Shown here in pieces: positions 34,521 to 46,760 of a stretch of DNA of 64,000 nucleotides. Within the stretch, counting starts at the first letter, position 1. Each line of letters starts with the position of its first letter. Under the pieces are notes generated by a model that was not told the origin of the DNA, did not search any database, and saw only the letters and a program-made list of their open reading frames with translations. Source of the DNA: Erythroxylum novogranatense. Taxonomy: Eukaryota > Streptophyta > Magnoliopsida > Malpighiales > Erythroxylaceae. The DNA lies in the NCBI GenBank assembly GCA_029891385.1, contig CM057231.1:61797103-61861102 (forward strand), written 5' to 3'. Both the position numbers and the translations under genes were made by a program.

Positions 34521-37277
34521 AAAATAATGTGAGAAACTAACGACGTTATACGGTGAGTTCTGACTGGTAACTTTTCTCACAGGAAGATTTTGGAGGAAAT
34601 ATCGATAAACTCGAGGTTCTTAATGATTGAGAACCCATCAGTCCATAACCCTATAAGTAGGCGAAGATGATATTATAGCATTCTTTTCATCATCTCTTGA
34701 CAGTTCATTTCTACTTTACCAATTCTCTCAAAATCTTCTCACTCAAAAGCTTTCCAGAAGATAATCTTTCGCTCTATACAATGGAAGCAGCAATGATTTA
34801 TGGAAGACTTGTGAACTTTGAATCACTAAGGGGTGACGGCATGGATGTAGAACCTGAGATTATAAAAGCTGATTGGAAGAACTTCTTTCAGATACAAGAA
34901 CCTATCTATATAAATGAGGTATATGAGTTACGGAAGAGCGGCTCGTCGATAGAAGACACTATTGTATCCTCTGTGGATAGAATATCGATTATTGTCCTGA
35001 AAGTTTGGTAAGGAAATGGCGATTGCCCATCCGTTGGTGAAAAACTATCTACCAAGGCGGATGGATGTCCTCGATTGGAATGAAAGAAGAAGATGTCAAG
35101 AGGCGACTCATGGCACAAATGATTCAAAGAAAGGAAGACATCAAATCGATTCCAAAGGCTAGGGTTACTGCAAGCAATCTTGTTCAATTGCATTCTTCCT
35201 AGAGTTGGTTCAAGGCATTTGGTGACTACTTTAGAGCGAACAATGTCATTCTTTCTTCTCAATCGAAATCCTATAGATCTACCCTTCTTAATCTTTCCTT
35301 TATATGGTTAAGGGGTTAAAGGAAACTTCAGTTATCCTTATGGTATGATTTTGATGAGGATCTTTATGGAATCGATGTTAAATGCACAAGGTATAAGGCA
35401 AACTGTTCGATGAAGAAGCAAGATTGATGCTCATACTATTCGGCGAATGGAGTGCGAATCGATGAGACAAAGATCCATGGGTTCTTGAAAGAAACCAAGA
35501 GGCGAGGGGAGCGTATATTGAAGAAGACTCTGTCTCAAGTTCTCGATCGCTGTAAGTATCAAATAAGCCTCTTGCCGAATTAAGGAGAGTGCTAGGGAGA
35601 CCTCTCGTGAAAATGGCGAGTCCTCTTATCATGAAAGTCAATCTCGGAGGGCAAAGCAAAGTCGCCAAAGAGACAAGGAGAAAGTCTCTTGGCGAAGTTG
35701 TGAAGAAAGCCAAGAGATCTCCAAGAATCGGGACTACGAGGCAGCAGGAAGAGAAGATTGCCGGAGAGAACAAAGCGAGAAGAAACTTCTAAATCTTGTG
35801 CAACCAAAGCCACAAGATCCTTAGTCTCTATACGGAAGAGGATCGGCGGAAGATCTAAAGAGGCGAGAGGAAGAAAAAGCAACATCTGTTAAAGGAAAAT
35901 CTCTGTGAAGAAATCAGCAAAACTAAGCGAAGCGAGAGAAAAAGACTAAGAAGGTTAGTCAAAAGAAGAGCATCTCAAGCTGCGAGGGCGTTAGTCTACA
36001 AAAGAGGCTAGCGATATTGTTCAAGTTGAAGCGAATGGGCATTATGCAGTTCGAGAAATTTCTAGTGCTCAACAAGAAGAACCGATGGATGAAAGCACGG
36101 TTCATGAGACACTGGCATTATAAAGGAGGAACCAGCGGAAGAATGGCGGTTCGGGAGACTTCTAAGGAACCTGACGAAGCAAGCTGTAGTACAGTTTGGT
36201 TGATGATGAACCAAGTCGAAGGTATATAACTACCGAAGTTCTTGAGGAAATATAGGCTGGAAATCAAATTGGTAGAAGTTATTACCAATCGAGCAATGCT
36301 ATTATAATCGGTGTTGAACCGGTGAAGAAAATAGTAGCTCTGGTGCGACCTATGTTGATTAATGGTATCACGTGGCGGTTACTAAATGAAAAGAGAGTCT
36401 TTTACGATACCTTGAGGCTTCTTGATCATTTGCCATATCCTCAAGGCGTCCACCTTGCCGTGTACTATGTTCCCAATCACGAGAGAACACGAGAGATAAA
36501 GGTTGTTCGGATATTCAACGAAGGTGTCAAAAGATTTTACAAAGGAAAGTCAAAATTATTTCACGAAGATAATGTTGATGATGATCGACCGCAGATCAGT
36601 TACGGAAGAAGTGTGGAAAATTGATGAAGCATGCATTCTGCCTGAAGACCCGAGATCAGCGGCTGCAGCCATACAAATCGTGCGGAAGACATCGATGGGG
36701 AAGTATAAAAACATGAACATTCTTGAGTTCCTTGTTGAGCGGTTCTTCGTATTAGCCTTTGTCTAATACAACATCTATCGAAGAACATGCCTATCCTGCA
36801 AGGAAGGCGAGTTGTTGATCTTGCCGGTTCCTTTTGATCTAAATCTTTACGAAGCTGCAACATTCATTCATCCACCGACTTTTGAGATTAATGAAGACTA
36901 CACTCCATCCTCGATGCCTATACTACTACAATTCCTTTCGCTCCTCAATCGTGAAGCGATCAAACCTCTTCGTCGAGATGAAGTCGATGAATTCGTGGTG
37001 AACTCAATGACATGAAGGAGATGGTGAATGATCTAAAAAGATGATAGCGAGCTGGCGAAGAACGAGAATCGATAATCATTTTTATTATAACAAATAGGGA
37101 GAGCGGGAAAAGAAGAAAATAATCGAGAAGAGGAGAGGATGTTGAGATGAAGAAGGTGTGACCACAACAAGCGAAGGCGGGAAGAAGATAAGTTTTGCAA
37201 CATCTGTAAAAAAATTTTGTTGTTTTCTTTTCTTTTCTTTTCTTGTATGTAATTTGTTATATTGAAAATGGGGAGAT
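34521..37277 (+). pseudogene. copia-2 post-pol region, env-like position
   Basis: About 2.7 kb between RNase H and the 3' LTR, much more than a simple copia needs. Open pieces include MEAAMIYGRLVNFESLRGDG (34,781), a basic Lys/Arg-rich stretch (35,589-35,792), MFKLKRMGIMQFEKFL (36,017), MKKIVALVRPMLINGITWRL (36,322) and LYEAATFIHPPTFEINEDYT (36,846). SIRE elements carry an env-like ORF here, and the position fits, but no signal peptide or clear transmembrane segment can be shown in these fragments. A CTTTT run (37,226-37,245) and the polypurine tract AAAATGGGGAGAT (37,265-37,277) precede the LTR. Confidence 0.55.
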
Positions 37278-38183
37278 TGTTAAGTCAAAATGACTTTACA
37301 TAAAATGATTTTGATGTATAACAAACATAGTGAGATCAAATACAAGAAAAACAAAAGCGATCCTGAGGCGTATCTGAGATGAATTAGGAGGCAGAGCGAA
37401 GATGGCGTATCTGAGCGAAGTTGACACGAGACTAAGTTGAAAAAGTCGAATCTGAGGCTTACGCACAAATCAAAACACTGAGCGAAGTTTGTCAAAGTAA
37501 AAAGTCAACATAGAGCCTTGAGCCTTGACGCCTTGAGCAGAGCGACGAAAAAAAGCGAGCGCAAGAGTCGATTCGAGTTAATTCTGAGAACTCAACGATT
37601 AACCGTTTCTTTAAAGATTCAAGATTCAAGAATCAAGAAGCGATTAGAGCGAAGGCTATAAATACAAGTCGAAATCGGCTGAAGTGTTTGTTGTTTTGAG
37701 AAAAATTACCAAAGCGAAAAAGCGATTAAGTGCGAATTAGTTGAGCGTTATCATACATAACAGAGTGTTCAAATATTTTCTAAAAGAAAAGTTGTACAAA
37801 TAGCTGCGAGAGGCTAAGTGTGAAACAATCTTGGTTGTAGAGACTGAAGAGGCTCGTGAAAGAATCTTTATAACGTTTGAAGAGATAGTGAAATCTCATA
37901 AGAAACTCGAGGATTGGGCGTAGCCACGGTTTGGGGTGAACCGGGATAAATCTGCGTGTCTACTACTCTCACTCTATCTCACTTTTAGTTTCAAAGTTGA
38001 TCTTTATTTACTATTCATATACTTAGCATTGAAAAGTTTGATCAATCGGGATTAATAAAATTACGTAAAGAATCTTAATTCTAACAAGTAATTCTAAAAG
38101 ATATTCAAAAGGAGAATACAATTCAACCCCCTTCTCGTGCATTCTATTATGTTTTTAAGTGTTGCATTAACGTGTGATTCACT
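37278..38183 (+). repeat. 3' LTR of copia-2
   Basis: It begins TGTTAAGTCAAAATGAC after the polypurine tract and ends ..GTGTGATTCA. Close to the 5' copy, but with many small indels around GCG/GAGGCG, for example CTGCAGAGG at 29,482 against CTGCGAGAGG at 37,803. Confidence 0.85.
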
Positions 38184-39300
38184 TGGTGCTTGCATAATGG
38201 AGCTGAAATCAAAGCTTCTTTCAACTGTAATAAGCACTTTCGAGACAATCCTCGTTAAATTCAAAAGGTATATCCTTGACAAGTAAGCGTGTTAAAGGTT
38301 TTCAATTTTAGAAGTCTTTAATGAGCAAATCAGTAAAAACCAACATGGCGAAAAAACTTCTCACGCCTTTAATGAAGTAGGTGGGGCAATTTTTCAATTA
38401 CTTCCACTTTTCTTTGTCAACTTCAATACCCTTATTGGAAACCAGATGACCAAGTACAATTCCTCTGAACCATAAAGTGGCACTTTTCTAATTCAACACT
38501 AAATTAGCCTCTTCACATTTTGCCAACACCTTGGATAAATTTTGCAAGTAATCATCAAATGACAAGCCATAAGCAGAGAAATCATCCATAAACACTTCCA
38601 TTATATTTTCAATGAAATCGAAAATATGGCCATCATCTAACGTTGGAAAGTAGCAGGGAGCGTTACAAAGTCAAAAGGCATTCTCCTATAGGCAAAAGTA
38701 CCATATGGGCAAGTAAATGTAGTTTTGTCTTAATCTTGTGGGTGAATGGGGATCGAAAGAACCACAGTACTGTCGAAGATAAAAAAATGAGAATTCTAGC
38801 AAGTTTTCTAGCATTTGGTCAATGAAGGGAAGAGGAAAATGATCTTTCCTAGTTGCTGAATTTAGCTTACGATAATCAATACACATTCTCCAACACTATG
38901 TGATCTAGTTGGAATAAGTTCATTCTTTTCATTGGTAACTACCGTCATCCCTCCTTTTTTAGGAACTACATGAACTGGACTAACCTACTTACTATCTGAG
39001 ATAGGGTAAATTATTCCAACGTTAAGCAGTTTCAAAATTTCCTTTTTAACAACTTCTTGCATACTAGGATTTAATCTCCTTTGATGTTCAATTGTAGGCC
39101 TATGATCATCTTCCATAAAGATTCGATGCATGCACACAGAAGGATGAATTCCTTTAAGATCATCTAAAGAATACCCTATGGCTTTTCTATGCTTTCTTAA
39201 AACACTAACAAGTTTGTCAGTATCAACAGCATACAAGTTAGCATTAACAACCACATGATATGTAGAGTTTGGGCCCAGAAATTCATACCTTAAATTTGAA
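38184..39300 (-). pseudogene. Athila reverse transcriptase
   Basis: Minus-strand order: LVSVLRKHRKAIGYSLDDLK, GIHPSVCMHRIFMEDDHRPT, EHQRRLNPSMQEVVKKEILK, GIIYPISDS (39,254 to 38,985), then [20 protein letters not shown] (38,886), MPFGL-like sequence, EVFMDDFSAYG (catalytic Asp pair, about 38,575-38,607), and AYYS..SSIMQAP at the copia-2 border. This is the Athila form of Ty3/gypsy RT. Frame breaks occur at about 38,985 and 38,690. Confidence 0.85.
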
Positions 39301-40134
39301 GGAAGAGGTTTGAGTTCTACCTCTGGTGCTTTAACTTCAGATTGTTATTGATCTATTTGTAGAACTTCAAAGTGCTCTTCTATTACTGTAGGGAGATTTG
39401 CTAAAGATTTAGCAATCATTGCTACACCTGGATTCTCATCACTTGATGTTCCATTAGTGATTAAACATTGCTCAAGAAAATCAACTGAATGTTGGTTAGA
39501 CAAATGAGCATTGACAATAGAATCAACAATATCAATTCTACAACAATCATCAGACAAACTTGGAAATTTTGTAGCCTTGGAAAGATCAAATTGAACCTGA
39601 TCCTAACCAATTTCAAATGATAATTTGCCATTTTCACATCTATTTGACATCCTGCTTTGTAGCCAAGCGGCCTTCAAGTATAATTAGGGTGTGGGTGTCT
39701 TCTTCCATTTCAAAATAACAAAATCAACGAGCACATACAAATTACCTACTTTAATAGGCACATCCTCCAATACACCAGCGAGAATATTTAACAGGCGATC
39801 AATAATTACAAAGCAACAATAGTTGGTGTCAACTCTCTAAATCAAGCTTGAGACACAAAGACAATGGCATTAAACTCACACTTGACCCTAAATCACACAA
39901 AGCACGTTCAATAGTAACTTTACCAATTTGGCAAGGAATTGAAAAGCTACGAGGGTCTTTGAGTTTTGGAGGAAGTTTATTTTGAATGGAAGCACTACAT
40001 TCAACAGTCAAAGCAACAGTTTCATGCTCTTCTAACTTTCTCTTGTTAGATAAGATTTCTTTGAGAAACTTAGCATAAGAAGGCATTTGAAAGTGCATCG
40101 ATGAAAGGAATATTAATGTACAACTTTTAAGCAC
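39301..40134 (-). pseudogene. Athila protease region
   Basis: AKFLKEILSNKRKLEEHETV, then LPPKLKDPRSFSIPCQIGKV and RALCDLGSSVSLMPLSLCLK at 39,829-40,134. The protease active site reads Asp-Leu-Gly-Ser in place of Asp-Thr/Ser-Gly, a variant common in Athila-like proteases. Downstream (39,345-39,557) is acidic linker sequence leading to RT. Confidence 0.8.
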
Positions 40135-41700
40135 TTAAGAACTTCCCAAACTGAGCATCTAACTTGGCTTTGGCCATTCTATGAGGAAAAGGAATTGGTG
40201 GAGTGTATGGTTTAGGAGGTGGTAAAATTGGATTCCTTAGAAATATCGACATCCCCACTCTCATTATCTTTCTCAATTTCAATTCTCTTTCCTTTATTAT
40301 GAGTTTCAGCCATACTCTCATTTGCAACCTCATTCCTAGGATCATAGGGTCCTGTCAATTGTTTCCATTCTTAATGTCACGACTTTACAATGCTCCCAAG
40401 TTTGTTTCAGTTGGCTAGGTAATTTTCACAGTGATGGGTGTGATGAACTAGCTTTGATTTGCTATTTGATTTTCAAGCAACTTATTATGAGCGACCAATA
40501 AGTCTACCTTAGAAATTAATTGTTTGATAGTTTCATCTTTTTGTCTCTGAGCTAGTAACATGGATTCCATCATGCTTTCGGGTTTGATTTTGGATTGCCC
40601 GATGGGTTAGGTGGTCTTTGAAATCCGGTGGTTGCCTAACATTTTGCTAAAATGGAGGATTTTGGTTATTTCTCGGGAGAAATTTTGATGGTTCCTCGAA
40701 CCTTGATTATAAGTGTTTGATTGGGGATCAAATTGAGGCCTTTGAGGAAGATTGCTTATGGCATGAACTTGATCACTACCACGATCTTGGGCAAAAGGAT
40801 TACCAACTTGACAATGAGCAGATAAATGATCAGCAGATCCTGAAATTTCACATGCGGAGGTAGAACTACCGGCATTCACGAGTTAACATTCAAGCGATCT
40901 AACATGTGAGTCATGGCATCAACTTTAGCGAGAAAGGATTGTGAGAGCATCAACATCATACTTACAGGAGTGCGTTTTGTCGCTCCTCGTTCATTGGACC
41001 ATTGATAATGATTGAGAGCCATTTCTTGATGAGGTTGTATGCATCTGCATATGTTTTATTGAATTGCTCCTCCAACGGCTGCATCTATTAAGGTCCTCAT
41101 TGGTGAAGCAATCCATTGTAAAGTTATGAAGAACCATCCAAGATGGTAAGCCATGATGCGGCACAACAAAGTAACTCTTTATAATGCTCCAATGCTTCAT
41201 CTGACGTTTCATCATCTTTCTACGTGAATGTTGATATTTGATTCACGAGATTAGCTATTTTGCTTGGAGGAAAATACTTGGCTAAAATGACCTCGAGAGT
41301 TGCTCCCAAGTGGTGATTGAACCTCTTTGAGCGAATGAAGCCATGCTCTTGCCTTATCTCTTAAAGAGAATGGAAAAAGCGAAGACGAATAGCATTAGAA
41401 ATGACTCCATTCATCTTCAAAGTGTTGCAAACTTGAGGAAAATTGTCAAATGCATATTGGATCCTCAACGGTGATCCTCAAGCTACGATCGCTGCACCAT
41501 AGAAATAAGAGTGGTTTCAGCTCAAAATTGTTAGCATCCACGATCGGGTTTCTAATCCCAGTACTCTCTTGAATTCTGACTCTGCGTAGTCACGAGCTGG
41601 GTCCTACTCATACGCCATTGTATTACTACCATCGGAAGTTGCCACCTTTTCTTACTTTCAAACGTTGTTTCTTCCTTACGTAGTACGTTAAGCTCAATCT
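40135..41700 (-). pseudogene. Athila Gag
   Basis: Only pieces are readable: SWMVLHNFTMDCF at about 41,110 (the LxxGLPSWxxxxxFYNGL gag motif) and the Gln/Asn-rich NLPQRPQFDPQSNTYNQGSR (about 40,700-40,800). PPPKPYTPPIPFPHRM at about 40,170-40,230 leads into the protease. Frames break repeatedly. Confidence 0.65.
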
Positions 41701-41892
41701 ACGGATCAAATGGGCTGTGAAAGTAAATTGCATATAAATTGTGCTTCACCTTTGCATCGAACAACACAAAGGATAATGAACAATCGATGGATGAAATAAA
41801 TACCAAGTAACCTAAAATGAAAAATTGAAATAAAATTGGAATAAGAAAAGCTTAGTCAATTTTGTTGAGAAAAATTCAATATTTGACACGGG

Positions 41893-41912
41893 TCCCCAAA
41901 GCGGCGTCAAAA
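41893..41912 (-). other. Primer-binding site of the Athila-type element
   Basis: Just inside the 5' LTR the minus strand reads TTTTTGACGCCGCTTTGGGGA. This resembles the tRNA-Asp-type site TGGCGCCGTTGCCGGGGA used by Athila elements, with several mismatches. It lies three bases from the LTR end. Confidence 0.65.
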
Positions 41913-41915
41913 ACT

Positions 41916-43173
41916 TGATAGGCTCTACAAGTGCGAGTTTAGTTGCGATAATCAAGTGTCGATCCACGAGGACTAGGTCAAACTACTGAATTTATACCTC
42001 CTAAATTTGCTAAGCAATCAATTAAGAAAGTTTTGTTGTTAAGGAAATTGCAATAAATGATAAGCAAATTTTCACTAATATTCTAGGAATTCATTCCAAA
42101 AAAGAAATCATGTACTTCCTTATGAAACAAAACGCTGATCCAGTACATTAACTAACTGTTTTCAATCAATTCTTTCGAAATAATCAACGTGTTGATTTCA
42201 ATTTTAATTCAATTTCTTATATTTAAAACCAAATTCAACTCAATTAATGCCTTTGGATTCTTCTTGCACTCCTAACGAAGAAATCTATTTCTAGATATTC
42301 ATTCAGTTAGATCTAATCTAGCATTTCAGATGTTAAACATCACCTTTCAGTACATAGTTTAACACCTATCATATTCAATTAAGAACCTTAGATTAGAAAG
42401 ATCATATCAATAATTGATAAAAAGACTTTACTGAAATTAAATCAACATTGAATATACAAGTAAATCATAAGGTTCAATACATAATCCCTAAGTTGAAACA
42501 AACATCCTAGAATAAAGAAATTTAAAGGTCCATAATTGAATTAAACAATAAATAAACTAAATGAGCTATAGCGACAACATGAAAGATAGTGTAAAGAATG
42601 AAAAGAAGAAAGAAAAGGGACTTCAATTTTGTCTTGAATCTTGATTTCTCAATCTCAAAAATATCTTCCGATCCTTGTTCTCTTTTCTCCTCTTGATCCT
42701 CCCTTTTTTCTCTCGATCGTCGTTATCCCCGTTCGATTAGTCATCTACCCCCCTCCTGTTCCTCCACGTTTAAAACTTTGGGCAAATCAAAATAAGCGCT
42801 TTACGGTGTGTGAAATTTCACACACTGTGCAACCTTCTCGTACATTCGGGCTTCTATTTTCAATTTACACATCATGTGAAATTTCACATGACTGTGCAAC
42901 CTTCTAGTACATTCGGGCTTCTATTTTCAATTTACACAAGTGTGAAATTTCACACACAATGTAACCTTCTAATACATTCGGGCATCTGTCTTCAATTTAC
43001 ACAGACTGTGTGAATTTTTACACGGTCTATGTAACCTTCGGTGACAAACCTGAAAAATCAAGGAAAATACCCAGAGTAGTACAATTTCACCAAAAACTAA
43101 AGAAATTCACAACAATTAATGTAAAAACAATGACAAAATAGATCTAGAAAATAACGAAAACAACAATTTATCA
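41916..43173 (-). repeat. 5' LTR of the Athila-type element
   Basis: 1,258 bp, TGATAGGCTCTAC..CAATTTATCA, collinear with 15,449-16,712. It carries the same palindrome array (about 42,797-43,040), here with shortened units. Differences include ACTGC to AGCGC, GCAGTAATC to GCGATAATC and CACAGG to GCGAG, which look like base-calling error at CAG/CTG sites. Confidence 0.9.
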
Positions 43174-43910
43174 ATGTTCTAACTTTTCTTTACGGATTTG
43201 TTCTTGATTTAATGTCAATATATTTGTTTTTATGTTAATGCATCTAGCTATTTTGATTATTTGTTGTAATTGCATGCTTCGGCAATAGATCAAGGGAGTG
43301 AATCGAATACAAAATGATTAGGATTGGTTGATGAGAGTTAAACAACCTAATATACCATGCAAATAATTAAATCGGTAATTATACGAAGAGAGATCTCATG
43401 CCAGGACCTTGTTGTTTAATATAATGTTTAAGATCTAATTAGGTTGCCAGCTAACTTTTAATCAAGAGATTACATGTTCGGTAATGTGATTTAATTAGAG
43501 TTTATTAATTAGGGCTTAGTGATTACAACTTGAAAGAGAATAATCCACCCTTGAATAGTCTAGAACTAACACCATATTAACAAAAAAAGTGACTAAGTTA
43601 GCATTAATGATAGGATAAATCCCCTCTCCTATAATTTGTTAATCTTGGTTGTTTGAATCCCAATTGTCATTTGGTAGTTCTCAATTTTGGTTTCTTGTGT
43701 TAATTTTACAAACTCATTTTCAAGCAACACATGTTCAATTTTTTACTTTTTTTATTAATTTTTATTTTCATTTTAATAATCCTTTTAGGCCTTAGATAAA
43801 TTAGAATTAAATTAGATCACCAACTCCTCGAGGAATTGACACCTCATATACTACATTCATGAGTCGTGCACTTGTGGTATATTGAGGGTAGGATTAAAAC
43901 GTGCTTAACA
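43174..43910 (+). mobile_element. Right half of the split Athila-type LTR
   Basis: It starts with the second copy of ATGTT and continues the LTR interrupted at 15,448 (GATGTTCTAAC.., then TTGATTTAATG, GGGAGTGAATCGAATACA, CGAAGAGAGATCT). The ending ACTCCTCGAGGAATTGACACC .. GTCGTGCACTTGTGG resembles the 3' ends of Athila LTRs. The true end is uncertain; ..GTGCTTAACA at 43,910 is one candidate. Confidence 0.6.
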
Positions 43911-45869
43911 AAGATATTGGTTTGATGATAACTAATCATAATTCCGAAGAATGCAATTCATTTAATTAGAAAATTTCACCGTTATAAGTTATAAAATCTT
44001 CTAAAATAACTAAATATTGACACAAAGATGATGTTATAAAGATCTTTTAAATAGATATTTCATTAGATCTAATATTTTCCATTGATAATTGTTTTATCTT
44101 GTTTAAGTGCAATCTAATAGTGTTAGGATAATTTTAAGATTTAAAATAGGTTGTTTTACCATTATTTTTATCATTATAAATAAAAGTGTTAAGACTTAAT
44201 AGCTCCATTGTTTATTAAACTAGCAATAGTATGGAAACTAAAAACCACCGAAAGCATTGATACCAGTGTAGATCATCTTGTGAATGCATCCTATTTCCAA
44301 ATTGGATGATGCCTTGAAATAGTGATTATTAGCTTAATTTTAAATTTTGGGAGGTCTATGGTGCGCAGCATGTTTTGTTTGATTGTAATCATGAAACTTG
44401 TACTCTTTATTTGATTAATTTAGTTTAATTAATTAAAAAACAATACTTTACTTATTGTCATATTACTATAAATGATAAGTCTATTTAATTAAAGTTTTAG
44501 TATTAATGGTGGCAACATAACATGACACAATTACATGATTATTATTTTAGAAATCCTTTTAATCATTACTACTTATATAAACAAATTACTATTGCATTTT
44601 ATAGATTATTGTTTATAGAGACAAAAATTTATTAATATCGATCATAATAATAGTAGAAGTACTAAAATAATGACTTCAAACATTTTTAAAAGTGACAATT
44701 ATCGAGGAGTTGATTAATGTGGAAGATACTTAAGTCAAGGAGAACTTATGTAACAATAATAAAAATTTTCAAGTAATTATCAATGATTTTAAAACTAGAC
44801 CAAATCAGTTGGTTCAACCATAATAAGTGCAAATTGGACTGATATCTAATTCAATTTCTGTTTATAACCATTTTGAATAAAAATTGGTTAGTTAAGTAAT
44901 AAATTGACCAAATTTTGTTACACCATGTGAATCATTTAACCTTAAATCCCTCTTCTTTGGTTTGAAGATTTTTTTATGAGATTCTTTCATTCTTTTGATA
45001 TAAAAAAGGACTTGAAAATTGGAGAAAAGAAAATTGTTTAGGGAACATTTGATCCATCATCACTAAAACTTGTCAATTGCTTTCTTTCAAAAATCTTATT
45101 GATAAGCTAAATTACAAAATCACTAGCCAATTAAGTTGATCACTTCCAGCAAAAAATTCATACTATCTGGTTGGTTTTGATGGCCCTTTTGTATTTGCTT
45201 CAATGGATGAATGATGGACACTACAATCTTGTTTTGAAGGGCCTTCGATCCATAGCCATATGGCAGTGCTAGCGTTCTATTACTTAGTGATTTTTCCGCT
45301 ATCTTTGTTCATACTCAACTTGTTTACATAACCTATTTCCAATACACTCTCTTTGTAGTTGTTGCTGGTTGAATCCTATTGTTGTTTTGAAAAGAAAGTG
45401 CTTAATTAATGGAGGGATAAAAGAAACTTACAAAATTAGAAAACCAAACTTTAGGAGGTGAGGTATTCACGACGTCGGCGAGGGATACACAGTGACGAGC
45501 CACATTTGATTATGCATTAAAAAAAGATAAAATGATAAAGAGAAAATGATATGTATCGGACTTTACTGGAGGATTAGATATTTATTGGAATTTGTTGAAG
45601 GATGAGATACATATTGGACTTCTTCCACAATACATCTCTGTGTATGATAAAAAAAATTCACTATTTAAGAATTCAATTCCTATTCTTATCGTACTTCTAG
45701 CTCTAACTCAATGTATTGTTGCGCACATAACACTGCTCTGTCTATGATAAAATATTTTAGAAGTCATATTCTACGTATAGTTGCTATCTCCTGTATGTAG
45801 AGACGAAATGAAACAAAAATTTAGATACAGAACATAACAAAAATTGGAGACAGTGAGGTGTTTGGTTGT
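43911..45869. other. AT-rich sequence, no gene seen
   Basis: No ORF above background, no recognised repeat and no RNA gene. It ends at GTTGT (45,865-45,869), the left target-site copy of the next element. Confidence 0.6.
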
Positions 45870-46203
45870 TGGTTCTATCGAATTTTGGTGGGGCCGGGCG
45901 TTGTTGCTTGGATCCATGAGATTGGCTAATTCTGGGTCAAAGATACCAACAAAACAATAAAGGCACGCCGGGGGTTGATTTCCAGTAAGCCCCTCCGACG
46001 TTCAAGTCAATTTTTTGGGAGAGTTTTGGTGACTAGTAAATAAAGAAAAATAGGGTTCTTGAAATTCTTACATTTTTCATGATGAGGTAATGAATTTATA
46101 TGGCTAATACCTATAGGAATTAGGTCAATCCTCAAGGGATAGGCCGATCGGCCCATGCATCGTTCTGAGTCTAGGCTTGGGCCTAGCACGACCGACCCAA
46201 CTA
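45870..46203 (-). repeat. 3' LTR of the Tat element
   Basis: TGGTTCTATCGAATTTTGG..CGACCCAACTA; the terminal CA has become TA. The next bases, TAAGCCCCCTACTCCTCGAG (46,204-46,223), are the polypurine tract on the minus strand (GTAGGGGGCTTA). Confidence 0.9.
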
Positions 46204-46561
46204 TAAGCCCCCTACTCCTCGAGTCTGACCAAGGAGAAGTGTCGAAGGAGTATCGTCTGTAGGACAGCTCGTGATAAGCCCGATCAGTCAGACATCAATG
46301 CTTAGTGCATGACAGCTCGTGCCAGGGTCGGTTGAATGCGATGCTAGCGCATGAAGGCATTTGATTTAATCATTACTAACGGCACGTGTCCTCTGACAGG
46401 TTTTTAAAATTTAAAACGAAACGTCTTTGTAACCGTTGTGTAGTTGTCATATACGTCATTTCAACTGCTGCGCAGCTATGGGTAACTGATAACCCTAATT
46501 TGCACGGCTCAGATTTTGCCGCGCGTCCAAGTTCCATCAGTACGCCCGCTCAGTATCTTGT

Positions 46562-46568
46562 TATAAAT
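46562..46568 (+). promoter_or_regulatory. Possible TATA box of the antisense ORF
   Basis: TATAAAT lies about 200 bp before the first ATG of the antisense reading frame (46,761), with GC-richer sequence upstream. A start about 30 bp downstream would give a short leader. AGGTACGT at 46,708-46,715 could be a 5' splice site. This is inference from sequence only. Confidence 0.4.
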
Positions 46569-46760
46569 GCTCGAAATTGGCACACTTCTTCACTTTCTGC
46601 GCGTTCAATTCTTCAATCTTTGCTTCCTCTGTTCTTCATCTCCCTGTTCGCAACCATCGAAATTTCCTTTTTTATTGTCATCCAAATCCCTAACTCCAGT
46701 CACTAAACTAGGTACGTCCTTCTTCCTTTCCTCGTCCTGTAAGTTTGATTTTCAATAACC

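Larger units (their letters stand above)
29002..38183 (+). mobile_element. Ty1/copia retrotransposon (copia-2, SIRE/Maximus-like)
   Basis: LTRs at 29,002-29,868 and 37,278-38,183 flank copia-ordered gag-pol on the + strand. About 2.7 kb of further coding-like sequence lies between RNase H and the 3' LTR. Gag phrases (SITRPPAFNGKTIILWKDRM, FGRFQTIINGLKALG) and the extra 3' region are features of the SIRE/Maximus group, whose members often carry an env-like ORF. It sits inside the Athila RT/RNase H junction, splitting ..IMQAP from ..LMCDA. Frames are heavily broken, probably in part by sequence error. Confidence 0.85.
15449..43173 (-). mobile_element. Athila-type Ty3/gypsy retrotransposon, split by two copia insertions
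   Basis: LTRs at 15,449-16,712 (3') and 41,916-43,173 (5') begin TGATA and end TATCA and are flanked by identical ATGTT at 15,444-15,448 and 43,174-43,178. Read right to left: PBS, gag, protease, RT, [copia-2], RNase H, integrase, [copia-1], integrase C-terminus, polypurine tract. Motifs such as LSNKRKLEEHETVALT, LKDPRSFSIPCQIG, IKG/LKGIHPSVCMHRI and DYVSKWVEA are characteristic of Athila-like pol. It inserted in the LTR of an older, related element. Without the two copia insertions it is about 9 kb long. Confidence 0.85.
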
